Below are positions 16,641 to 24,354 of a stretch of 64,000 nucleotides of DNA, piece by piece. The stretch spans positions 1 to 64,000 of the forward strand of contig JAPLBE010000004.1 in the NCBI GenBank assembly GCA_026392935.1, given 5' to 3'. How positions within the stretch are numbered: position 1 is the first letter of the stretch; each line of letters opens with the position of its first letter. The position numbers and the translations under genes were made by a program. The notes under the pieces are model-generated. The model searched no databases. It had not been told where the DNA came from and worked only from the letters and a program-made list of their open reading frames with translations. The DNA comes from Actinomycetota bacterium (GTDB lineage: Bacteria > Actinomycetota > Actinomycetes > Nanopelagicales > Nanopelagicaceae).

Positions 16641-18013
16641 ACTGATTGCTTCACTGCCGCCGCGACTTTTGTTACAACATTTGGGTCAAACACACTTGGA
16701 ACAATAAATGAAGCGTTGAGTTGTGAGGGACTTACACAATCTGCAATTGCTTCCGCAGCAGCGACTAAGAGTTTATCTGTGATTTTGTGGGCTTGTGCAT
16801 CTAGTAGTCCTCGGAAAATTCCAGGAAAAGCCAGAACATTGTTAATTTGATTTGGTTGATCGCTGCGACCAGTTGCAACTACGGCGGCATACTTGCGAGC
16901 AATAACTGGGTCGATTTCTGGATCTGGATTAGCAAGGGCAAAAACTATTGACCCTGGTGCCATGGCAGCAACATCTTCTTCGTTCAGAACCTGAGGAGCA
17001 CTGACACCAATGAAGATATCTGCTCCGACCATACCTTCATGGATATTTCCCGCAAAGTTATCTGGGTTTGAATTCTCAATAAACCAAGAGCGCATTGAAT
17101 CATCGGAATGTGATTTTTTATTGATGACACCATCTTTGTCGAATGCAATAATGTTTCGAGCTCCACTAAGAACCAGTAAACGCGCAATTGCTGTTCCCGC
17201 TGCGCCAGCACCACTCATAACAATTCTTACTTGAGAAATATCTTTCTTCACAAGTTTAAGTGCATTTCGAAGCGCAGCTAGGACAACTATCGCGGTCCCG
17301 TGTTGATCGTCATGAAAAACCGGTATGTCTAACAACTCGCGAAGCCTGCGTTCTACCTCAAAGCAGCGAGGAGCGGATATATCTTCTAAGTTGATGCCGC
17401 CATAAACCGGTGCGATTAATTGCACCGTACGTACAATCTCATCTACATCTTGAGTATCAAGACAAACTGGCCATGCATCAACGTTTGCAAAGCGCTTAAA
17501 CAGCGCAGCTTTTCCTTCCATTACGGGTAGCGCTGCTGCGGGCCCAATATTTCCAAGCCCCAACACGGCAGAGCCATCAGTAACAACAGCGACAGTGTTT
17601 CGCTTCATGGTTAATCTGCGAACATCTGTTGGATCATCGACAATCGCTTGTGAAATACGTGCCACGCCCGGTGTATAGGCGCGTGATAAATCATCGCGAG
17701 TTTTTAAAGGAACTTTTGAGACGACTTCGATTTTCCCACCAAGGTGTAATAGAAATGTTCGATCACTCACTTTACGAACATTGAGCCCATTATGCGCAGA
17801 CAAAGCAGCATGAATTTGCTGTGCATGATCTGCATCTATGGTGTCGCACGTAACGTCAATGACAACACGTTCAAGTAAGGACTCAACGACGTCCAGTGCC
17901 GTAATTGTCGCACCGGCATTGGTAATGGTTGAGGTGATGAGCGCTACAGGTTGGAGTTCAGGCGCACCTTCAACTCGGATTGTGATTCCGTATCCGGGTG
18001 ATGTTGATGCCAT
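16637..18013 (-). CDS. NAD(P)-dependent malic enzyme with N-terminal ACT domain
   Basis: 458 aa. Residues 1-80 look like an ACT regulatory domain (TIRVEGAPELQPVALITSTI). The malic enzyme core follows: YTPGVARIS, the catalytic region with VTDGSAVLGLGNIG, FHDDQHGTAIVVLAAL (metal and Asp) and the NAD-binding GAGAAGTAIARLL. It decarboxylates malate to pyruvate. The ACT domain suggests feedback by a small metabolite. It sits between upp and dedA on the same strand, with short overlaps or gaps that imply one operon. Confidence 0.92.
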   Translation of the reverse strand: MASTSPGYGITIRVEGAPELQPVALITSTITNAGATITALDVVESLLERVVIDVTCDTIDADHAQQIHAALSAHNGLNVRKVSDRTFLLHLGGKIEVVSKVPLKTRDDLSRAYTPGVARISQAIVDDPTDVRRLTMKRNTVAVVTDGSAVLGLGNIGPAAALPVMEGKAALFKRFANVDAWPVCLDTQDVDEIVRTVQLIAPVYGGINLEDISAPRCFEVERRLRELLDIPVFHDDQHGTAIVVLAALRNALKLVKKDISQVRIVMSGAGAAGTAIARLLVLSGARNIIAFDKDGVINKKSHSDDSMRSWFIENSNPDNFAGNIHEGMVGADIFIGVSAPQVLNEEDVAAMAPGSIVFALANPDPEIDPVIARKYAAVVATGRSDQPNQINNVLAFPGIFRGLLDAQAHKITDKLLVAAAEAIADCVSPSQLNASFIVPSVFDPNVVTKVAAAVKQSV

Positions 18014-18652
18014 TTATACAACTCCGTAAAGACGATCGCCTGCATCGCCTAATCCAGGAACTATGTAGCCCTTTTCGTTTAGCTTTTCATCGAGTGATCC
18101 TGTAACCAATGTGATTGGGACACCTGAATTCTTGAATTCTTCTTCGAGGAATTTGATTCCCTCGGGAGCTGCAAGTAGACAAATAGCAGTAATCTCATTT
18201 GCACCTCGCTCGATGAGATAATTAATTGCCATTACCAAAGTTCCACCAGTTGCAAGCATTGGATCGAGCACGAAGCATTGACGTCCAGATAAATCTTCGG
18301 GAAGTCGGTTTGCATATGTTGTCGCTTGTAAAGTTACTTCATTACGTACCATTCCCAAAAATCCCACTTGAGCAGTCGGAAGTAATTTAGTCATTCCTTC
18401 GAGCATACCTAGCCCTGCGCGCAGAATCGGAACAACTACTGGGCGTGGTTCTGCAAGAACTAATCCTGTTGTTGCTGTGACAGGAGTTTTAATTGAAATT
18501 GTTTTTGTCCGAACATCACGAGTCGCTTCGTAAGCAAGTAGCGTCACAAGCTCTTCAACCAAGAGACGGAATGTTGGAGAATCGGTTCTTTCGTCGCGCA
18601 AAATCGTTAATTTATGTGAGATTAGCGGGTGGTTAGCAACGTGAACTTTCAT
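18014..18652 (-). CDS. upp: Uracil phosphoribosyltransferase
   Basis: 212 aa from ATG 18652; the track start at 18736 would run 28 non-homologous residues into the divergent gene. It salvages uracil with PRPP to UMP. Motifs: [15 protein letters not shown] at the start, [16 protein letters not shown], and the PRPP loop [20 protein letters not shown] lies 7 nt upstream of the start on the minus strand. It is the first gene of the upp, malic enzyme, dedA run. Confidence 0.95.
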   Translation of the reverse strand: MKVHVANHPLISHKLTILRDERTDSPTFRLLVEELVTLLAYEATRDVRTKTISIKTPVTATTGLVLAEPRPVVVPILRAGLGMLEGMTKLLPTAQVGFLGMVRNEVTLQATTYANRLPEDLSGRQCFVLDPMLATGGTLVMAINYLIERGANEITAICLLAAPEGIKFLEEEFKNSGVPITLVTGSLDEKLNEKGYIVPGLGDAGDRLYGVV

Positions 18653-18658
18653 GTCATC

Positions 18659-18665
18659 TACCTTA
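18659..18665. promoter_or_regulatory. Bidirectional -10 element TACCTTA
   Basis: TACCTTA reads TACCTT on the plus strand and TAAGGT on the minus strand, the TANNNTA form that can fire both ways. The minus element is 7 nt from the upp ATG. The plus element would start transcription near 18671, about 16 nt before ATG 18687. Confidence 0.5.
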
Positions 18666-18686
18666 CAGGGCTTTCTTTCTAATCCA

Positions 18687-19172
18687 ATGAGTGACAATAT
18701 GGGAGATGTGTCAGAGCAGACCCAGGATTTTGCCATAGAGGCGTGGCATGAAGATGGCCGTTGGTCTTTGGCTGCTCTGCCTGATCCAGATGACTTAACT
18801 CACATCATTGATCGACTAAAGAAGCAACAAACAAATGGTGGCGCAGTTGCTCTTATTGCAATAGATGATGAATTCTTTATTGCGATTCGAGTTCTCGGGA
18901 CTCACGTTAAATATTTCATGAGCGACATAAGTGCGGCGCTTGATTACGAGGTCGCGGCAGAATTTCTTGAAATCGCAGATATTGATGCTCCAGAAGAAGA
19001 AGATGAACCGCTACCGACTGGCGATCTAGATATTTTTTCCGATTTGGGCTTACAACAGATGGAACTTTCTACTTTGTGCGATGACGCCAATCTTTTTCCA
19101 GATGAAATAATCGAAGCTATTGCTAACCGACTTGGGTTTGGCGAAGCGTTTGCAGAGTTATTGGAGTCTTAG
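18687..19172 (+). CDS. tRNA adenosine deaminase-associated protein
   Basis: 161 aa from ATG 18687; ATG 18699 is an alternative, and the track start 18651 overlaps upp. It is an acidic protein with [19 protein letters not shown] near the start and a C-terminal [11 protein letters not shown]. It matches the actinobacterial family found immediately upstream of tadA. The function is unknown; the constant linkage suggests a role with TadA. The tadA frame begins within a few bases of its stop. Confidence 0.8.
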   Translation: MSDNMGDVSEQTQDFAIEAWHEDGRWSLAALPDPDDLTHIIDRLKKQQTNGGAVALIAIDDEFFIAIRVLGTHVKYFMSDISAALDYEVAAEFLEIADIDAPEEEDEPLPTGDLDIFSDLGLQQMELSTLCDDANLFPDEIIEAIANRLGFGEAFAELLES

Positions 19173-19201
19173 AAATTTCACACGCCACTTCTGAAGAGTT
19201 G

Positions 19202-19630
19202 ATGAACCAGGCAATTGCAATTGCACATCAAGCTAGTAATTCTGGCGATGTGCCTGTTGGCGCCTTGATTATCAACAAAGACGGCGTGGTTATTGGTAAA
19301 GGGTCGAATGAGAAGGAAGCAAACAATGACCCAACAGCACATGCCGAAATAGTTGCAATTCGCAACGCCACATCGCGTCTTCAAAACTCTCGATTAGATG
19401 AGTGCACTCTCGTTGTCACTCTCGAACCTTGTGCAATGTGCGCTGGAGCAATTGCTCAATCTCGTATCTCGCATCTAATTTTTGGTGCGTGGGATGAGAA
19501 AGCCGGCGCAGTCGGATCCGTATGGGATGTTTTGCGCGATCCGCGATCAATTTTTAAAGTGGACGTAACTGCTGGAGTTTTAGAGAGAGAATGTGCTGCC
19601 TTGCTGAAGGATTTCTTCTCAGACAAGTAG
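19202..19630 (+). CDS. tadA: tRNA-specific adenosine-34 deaminase
   Basis: About 142 aa. It converts A34 to inosine in the wobble position of tRNA-Arg(ACG). The zinc-deaminase motifs are intact: PTAHAEIVAIRNA (His and catalytic Glu) and EPCAMCAGAI (two Cys). The start is uncertain. TTG 19199 or ATG 19202 cut into the first helix of the family. An in-frame ATT at 19175 would restore a typical N-terminus (SHATSEELMNQAIAIAHQA) just after the upstream stop; no canonical start lies further upstream before an in-frame stop. Confidence 0.9.
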   Translation: MNQAIAIAHQASNSGDVPVGALIINKDGVVIGKGSNEKEANNDPTAHAEIVAIRNATSRLQNSRLDECTLVVTLEPCAMCAGAIAQSRISHLIFGAWDEKAGAVGSVWDVLRDPRSIFKVDVTAGVLERECAALLKDFFSDK

Positions 19631-21958
19631 TTCGTACGATGGGTTCAAGATAGTTAATTGACCATCTTCTTCCCCGACCATACCTTCAGCGCGCATTTCC
19701 ATACCAACTTCTAGACCAGCGATTTCTCTACGCCCTAGGAAGTTAAGTGTTATTCCACCAGTCTGATCCCAAATTTCCACCTGCAACATAGGTGCGGATC
19801 CTCTCGGCGCAGTAGAAATCGAAGTAACTCGACCGTGCACTTTAGAACGCTTTCTCCATTCAATTTTTTCGATGGGGGTTACATCTTCTGCGTGGTGAGT
19901 CACAGGAGCGAAAACTTGAGGAGCTTCTTGAGTTGGTTTTGATTTGTCCTTTTCATGCTCAATCACTGGAGTTTCAACGGAACTTTTTGGAGTTGAAGTG
20001 CTGCCGGAGATAATTCTATTCACATCGAAAGGAACAATTGTTGCAACTACTCGGCGTAACTGAGAAATTGGTGCTGCAATTTCTTCAGCAGTTTGATCAT
20101 GCAGAAGTCGACCAAGGAATCGTGAATATGATCGACGCGGTAAGAGAATAGTTAACTCAACATCTGATTTCTCAGTTTTTCTAATCGCATAATCAAGTGC
20201 TGAATTAGCAATACGTCTATCAGGGCAGTCGATTAAATCTAGTTGCACATCTTCTAGAGCTTCAGATTTTGCCCATGCAGCTTGAATTGCTTCTGCGCGA
20301 CGATCATCAATTACAAAGTGCACAGCCTTAATTTTGTGCGGGCGAAGACTTCGTGCGTATCGAACTGCTCCAACGGTTGCAATGTCCACGCTATCAATGA
20401 AGATTGTTACATCATGACGTGCGATTGATGTGGCTCGCTCAGCTTCAGTCTTTACAGAGAGAGCTTCCTGTTCGCGAGTGTATTGGCGGCGCAGCCTTAA
20501 GAGAGTTGCAACAAGAATTGGAGCGGTGACAAGTACTAACCATGCTCCTTGAGTAAATTTCACAACCGAGAAAATGATCACGATTATCAGTGAGATTGAA
20601 CCTGCTAAGCCGTTGATAACAACTTTAATCTTCCAGCCTTTTGGTTTCGTACGTTGGAAGTAACGCGTCATTCCAAATCCTGCCAAAGTAAAACCAGTGA
20701 AAACTCCCAGTGCATAAAATGCAACTAGATGTTCAACCGAACCAGCTGTGATAACAACCAGAAAAATTCCACCACCGGCAAGTAGCAGGATTCCATTTGA
20801 AAAAGCTAGTCGGTGGCCGCGCTTTGTTAACTGGCGAGGCAAGTAGCCATCCGCGGCGACGAAGTTAACAAGCAATGGGAAAGCTGAATAGGTTGTATTT
20901 GCACCAGCAAATAAGATAAGCATCGTTGCGAGCTGAACCATAATGAACATAAAGGTGCCGAAAGCGCCAGTTCCAACGGCAGCCTTTGCAATCTGTGAAA
21001 TCACCGTTGGTACACCTGATTCATATGGCATTGCATGAATGTGGTGGGCAAAGTACGAAACTCCCAAAACCAAAATTCCAAGCAAGGTACTCATGATGAC
21101 AAGAGTTCGTTTTGCATTGACGTGCTCAGGTGCCTTAAAGAGTGCGACACCATCAGAAATTGCCTCTAACCCCGTAAGCGAAGAGCCACCATTTGCAAAT
21201 GCCCGAAGCAAGATAAAAATTGCTGAGAAAGTAAGCAGGCCTTGTGCTTCACCAAGTGGAACTGCACCTGGGAGATCAGTATCAAGAACTGGCAAAGTTC
21301 CGTTTGCTAGACGATAGAGACCCATTCCGAAAACAATAAACATGCACCCTACGAAGAAGTATGTTGGGAATGCAAATGCTTTGCCTGCTTCTTTTACACC
21401 ACGAAGATTTCCATAGGTAAGCAGCACAATGACAGCAAAGATCATATGCATCTTCCAAGGTTCAGCAGCCGGGAAAGTCGAAATGATTGCGGCAACACCT
21501 GCAGCTGCTTGAATCGCGAGAGTAACAATGTAATCAAGCATTAGGGCAACGGCTGCGATTTGGGCAACAACTGGTCCAAAGTTATCGCGAGAGACTATGT
21601 AGGCTCCACCAGTTTTTGTATACACATCGATTACATTTCGATATGACAAAGTAATTACAATAAGGATGGCAAGAACAATTGCAGTCATAGGCATCAAGAT
21701 TGCAAACGCTGCAAGACCGAACGCAGGAAGCAAAGCGATAAGGATTTGCTCTGATCCGTACGCAGAGGATGAGATGCAGTCGGAGGAAAGAATTCCGAGG
21801 GCAAACCGTTTCTTAAGTCGCTGATGACCGAGAGAGTGGCGGTTAAGAGCGCCACCTAGGAAGAATCGTTTTACCTTGTAAGAGAGCGGATCATTAACGT
21901 GCGTGTGATCCTGAAGTGCAACCGGTTGAGGCGCATCATCAGTCCAAGACTTAGCCAC
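19619..21958 (-). CDS. KimA-like APC permease fused to a C-terminal OB-fold domain
   Basis: 779 aa, GTG start with GGGAG 5 nt upstream. Residues about 35-500 are a twelve-helix APC-type permease resembling KimA potassium importers (LSSDCISSSAYGSEQIL, TKTGGAYIVSRDNFG). About 505-660 is a cytoplasmic domain (HDVTIFIDSVDIATVGAVRYAR) as in this family. About 690-779 is an OB-fold (RSKVHGRVTSISTAPRGSAP, LNFLGRREIAGLEVGM). In other Actinobacteria I know this OB-fold as a separate small protein encoded near such a permease; here it is continuous with it. K+ or amino acid uptake is inferred. Confidence 0.82.
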   Translation of the reverse strand: MAKSWTDDAPQPVALQDHTHVNDPLSYKVKRFFLGGALNRHSLGHQRLKKRFALGILSSDCISSSAYGSEQILIALLPAFGLAAFAILMPMTAIVLAILIVITLSYRNVIDVYTKTGGAYIVSRDNFGPVVAQIAAVALMLDYIVTLAIQAAAGVAAIISTFPAAEPWKMHMIFAVIVLLTYGNLRGVKEAGKAFAFPTYFFVGCMFIVFGMGLYRLANGTLPVLDTDLPGAVPLGEAQGLLTFSAIFILLRAFANGGSSLTGLEAISDGVALFKAPEHVNAKRTLVIMSTLLGILVLGVSYFAHHIHAMPYESGVPTVISQIAKAAVGTGAFGTFMFIMVQLATMLILFAGANTTYSAFPLLVNFVAADGYLPRQLTKRGHRLAFSNGILLLAGGGIFLVVITAGSVEHLVAFYALGVFTGFTLAGFGMTRYFQRTKPKGWKIKVVINGLAGSISLIIVIIFSVVKFTQGAWLVLVTAPILVATLLRLRRQYTREQEALSVKTEAERATSIARHDVTIFIDSVDIATVGAVRYARSLRPHKIKAVHFVIDDRRAEAIQAAWAKSEALEDVQLDLIDCPDRRIANSALDYAIRKTEKSDVELTILLPRRSYSRFLGRLLHDQTAEEIAAPISQLRRVVATIVPFDVNRIISGSTSTPKSSVETPVIEHEKDKSKPTQEAPQVFAPVTHHAEDVTPIEKIEWRKRSKVHGRVTSISTAPRGSAPMLQVEIWDQTGGITLNFLGRREIAGLEVGMEMRAEGMVGEEDGQLTILNPSYELLV

Positions 21959-21987
21959 GACAACTCCCTTTACATCGATATCTCGTA

Positions 21988-21995
21988 AGTATGCT
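21988..21995. promoter_or_regulatory. Overlapping divergent -10 elements (permease / aldehyde dehydrogenase)
   Basis: In AGTATGCT the plus strand reads TATGCT (21990-21995), 6 nt from ATG 22002, a leaderless start. The minus strand reads CATACT (21993-21988), giving a short leader that contains the GGGAG of the permease gene. Confidence 0.5.
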
Positions 21996-22001
21996 TATCT
22001 T

Positions 22002-23420
22002 ATGCGCACACAGTTATATATAGATGGTCAATGGGTCGACGGAAGCGGGACTTTAGAGGTTATCGATCCCAGCGACGGCTCGGTTATTGCCACAGTCGCG
22101 ACCTCCAATGACGAGCAAAACCTGGCTGCCGTAGATGCCGCTGACCGCGCCGCCGCATCCTGGGCAAAGACAGCACCTCGTGTGCGAAGTGAAATTTTGC
22201 GAAAAGCTTTCGAAATGATGATTGCCGAGGCAGATTATCTAGCTGAACTCATTTCTAAAGAGAATGGAAAAGCTCTGCCGGATGCAAGAGCAGAAGTTAA
22301 TTACGCCGCTGAATTCTTTAGATGGTTCGCAGAGGAGACAGTAAGAATCTCTGGTGATTTCAGAATGGCGCCAGCTGGGGATAAAAGAATTATTGTCACT
22401 CACCAACCTATTGGAGTCTCACTTCTTATTACTCCATGGAATTTCCCTGCGGGAATGGCAACTCGCAAAATTGGGCCTGCGATTGCCGCAGGATGCACAA
22501 TGATTTTAAAACCGGCTGGAGAAACTCCACTGACTGCGCTCGCAATTGCAGACATTCTGGATCGATGCGGATTACCAAAAGGTGTTCTCAATGTAATTCT
22601 TCCAACGCAATCTGGTCCTGGAATTAGCAAAGTACTTCATGATTCGCGCGTTAAGAATCTTTCTTTCACGGGATCAACGCAAGTAGGGAAAATACTTATT
22701 AAAGAAGCTGCAGATCAAGTAATCCGTTGCTCAATGGAACTTGGTGGTAACGCACCATTTGTTGTTCTCGACGATGCAAATGTGGAAGAAGCTGTTAAAG
22801 GTTTAATGATGGCAAAAATGCGAAATGGTGGCGCTGCTTGTACTGCTGCGAATCGCATTTATGTTGCGCGCTCTATCGGAGATAAATTCATTGCAGAGTT
22901 TGCCAAAGCGATGGCTGCTCTAAAGATGGGCGTTGGTCGCGAAGCAGGAATACAACTCGGTGCCAGTGTTTCAGTAAAGGAACGAAATAAGATTGCAGAA
23001 CTAGTTGATGCAGCAAAAGCGCGCGGAGCCAAAGTCCACCTAGGCGGACAAACGCCCGACGGCAAAGGTGCGTTCTATCCTGCGACCGTTCTTGAAGTTG
23101 CTAAGGATGACGAAATTCTTGCTAACGAAGTCTTTGGCCCAGTTGCACCCGTTGTCATCTTTGATACAGATGAAGAGGCTCTCGCACTAGCCAATGAAAC
23201 AGAATATGGACTGATTAGTTATGTGTACTCAGAAGACCTCAAGCGAGCGATTCGATTTGCTGAAGGCATCGAAGCTGGAATGGTCGGCATTAACCGCGGC
23301 CTAGTTTCAGATCCCGCTGCACCTTTCGGTGGCGTGAAGCAATCTGGCCTGGGCCGTGAAGGTGGATTTGATGGCGTGCACGAGTTCTTACAGACAAAAT
23401 ATATTGGCGTAGAGATCTAA
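22002..23420 (+). CDS. NAD(P)-dependent succinate-semialdehyde dehydrogenase-like aldehyde dehydrogenase
   Basis: 472 aa, full-length ALDH. Motifs: TPWNFPAGMATRKIGPAIAA (cofactor-binding), FTGSTQVGKIL, the general-base Glu in MELGGNAPFVV, the catalytic Cys in NGGAACTAANR, and EVFGPVAPVV. Overall sequence style matches GabD-type succinate-semialdehyde dehydrogenases, but a glutarate-semialdehyde or related substrate cannot be excluded. It is monocistronic; no gabT homologue is adjacent, though a class III aminotransferase lies about 12 kb away. Confidence 0.87.
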   Translation: MRTQLYIDGQWVDGSGTLEVIDPSDGSVIATVATSNDEQNLAAVDAADRAAASWAKTAPRVRSEILRKAFEMMIAEADYLAELISKENGKALPDARAEVNYAAEFFRWFAEETVRISGDFRMAPAGDKRIIVTHQPIGVSLLITPWNFPAGMATRKIGPAIAAGCTMILKPAGETPLTALAIADILDRCGLPKGVLNVILPTQSGPGISKVLHDSRVKNLSFTGSTQVGKILIKEAADQVIRCSMELGGNAPFVVLDDANVEEAVKGLMMAKMRNGGAACTAANRIYVARSIGDKFIAEFAKAMAALKMGVGREAGIQLGASVSVKERNKIAELVDAAKARGAKVHLGGQTPDGKGAFYPATVLEVAKDDEILANEVFGPVAPVVIFDTDEEALALANETEYGLISYVYSEDLKRAIRFAEGIEAGMVGINRGLVSDPAAPFGGVKQSGLGREGGFDGVHEFLQTKYIGVEI

Positions 23421-23557
23421 TCAACTGCAGCTATAGATACATGAATCTGGCTGCCTGCTAATTACTGAGAGTAACTCCACCGTATCGATTCGCTACAAGA
23501 GGCGCTAAATTTTCTTGTAAGGCTTGGATTTTTCTTCAAGTAAATCTCTCATAATCC

Positions 23558-23563
23558 TAGACT
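23558..23563 (+). promoter_or_regulatory. -10 hexamer TAGACT, leaderless start
   Basis: TAGACT is followed by 6 nt and ATG 23570, the second Met of the track ORF. The remaining bases from 23421 to 23557 show no other clear signal. Confidence 0.5.
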
Positions 23564-23569
23564 ATTATG

Positions 23570-24028
23570 ATGATTCCAGGCAGATTCTCGAACGGATATT
23601 CTTTTTATTCTCCTGTTAAAAACAAATTGTTTTACGAATTTCACTTCCGCCTAAAAACACTTCCTTATCGGATGCATCACTCATTTCTTAGACCATTTCT
23701 CGAGTCGAATGCTTACATTCACGTGCTAGATACTTTTGTAGAAACCAAAGAGGTAGACCCTTTTGATGATTCAAGGCTCCGATACGTCGTGAGAATGTAT
23801 AAGTATGATGAAAAGAGAAAGCAGATTGTTCCAACTAGGGCAGCCGCATCTACGACTTTGCGAGGCGCACAGAAACTCGCGAGTCAGTTATCAGACTCTA
23901 GCGGTCTCCCATATTCTCAAGATCGCTCGAATTTGAAGGAATACATAACGATTTTTGGTTATAGGGCTAATACTGATTACGAAAAAGCAAGAGTACGTAG
24001 CTGGAGTCGGAAAACGAGCGGAGGATGA
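23570..24028 (+). CDS. Hypothetical protein of about 152 residues beside tRNA-Ser
   Basis: I recognise no family. The protein is basic and rich in aromatic residues near the N-terminus (FYEFHFRLKTLPYRMHHSFL), with a mixed middle (RLRYVVRMYKYDEKRKQIVP). No signal peptide or clear membrane helix is seen. The presence of the window's recurrent leaderless promoter (TAGACT-N6-ATG) argues that it is a real gene; it would begin at the second Met, 23570. The 3' end overlaps the acceptor stem of tRNA-Ser on the other strand by about 10 nt, consistent with a gene that arrived or decayed at a tRNA 3' flank. Confidence 0.5.
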   Translation: MIPGRFSNGYSFYSPVKNKLFYEFHFRLKTLPYRMHHSFLRPFLESNAYIHVLDTFVETKEVDPFDDSRLRYVVRMYKYDEKRKQIVPTRAAASTTLRGAQKLASQLSDSSGLPYSQDRSNLKEYITIFGYRANTDYEKARVRSWSRKTSGG

Positions 24029-24103
24029 GGGATTTGAACCCTCGATAGGTTTCCCTATACACGCTTTCCAAGCGTGCGCACTCGGCCGCTATGCGAATCC
24101 TCC
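24019..24103 (-). tRNA. tRNA-Ser(GGA)
   Basis: An 85-nt class II tRNA. The acceptor stem GGAGGAT pairs with ATCCTCC, the discriminator is G, the anticodon loop TTGGAAA carries anticodon GGA, and there is a long variable arm and a GGTTCAAATCC T-arm. CCA is not encoded. Its position beside the SRP RNA and dnaX is the usual actinobacterial arrangement. Confidence 0.95.
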
Positions 24104-24147
24104 AGCGCTAGCCGCTCGTAAGAGCTGCCAACCTGCCAAGAGTAACG

Positions 24148-24177
24148 GTGACTGCAGTCAGCCTCGACACATAAGAT
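24148..24177 (+). promoter_or_regulatory. Promoter of SRP RNA
   Basis: GTGACT (-35-like) and TAAGAT (-10, 24172-24177) are separated by 18 bp. The predicted start near 24184-24188 coincides with the 5' end of the SRP RNA stem. Confidence 0.5.
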
Positions 24178-24187
24178 TGGCTCAGAT

Positions 24188-24269
24188 CTCCGGTGCGACG
24201 CCATCGTGCTGAACTCCCCCAGGGTAGGAATACAGCAAGGGTAGGTACGCTCTGACGGGTGCACCGGAG
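24188..24269 (+). ncRNA. ffs: Signal recognition particle RNA (small bacterial type)
   Basis: Terminal arms CTCCGGTGC (24188-24196) and GCACCGGAG (24261-24269) pair perfectly. Between them lies the conserved SRP domain IV: CTGAACTCCCCCAGGG, then TAGGAATACAGCAAGGG, where AGCA and the asymmetric loop bind Ffh. The location between tRNA-Ser and dnaX is standard for Actinobacteria. The exact ends may extend a few bases on either side. It is the RNA scaffold for co-translational membrane targeting. Confidence 0.88.
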
Positions 24270-24354
24270 GTCCCAAGCACAGATAAGTAGTACACAAAAA
24301 GTTCGCGGCCAATTAGAAGTGAATTGAATCGCGATCGACCAGAGAGTAGAAGAA

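Noticed and set aside
18651-18736. Overlapping long starts of upp and the TadA-associated gene
   Set aside because: The ORF track extends each gene into the other; family N-termini and the shared -10 element favour the shorter starts 18652 and 18687.
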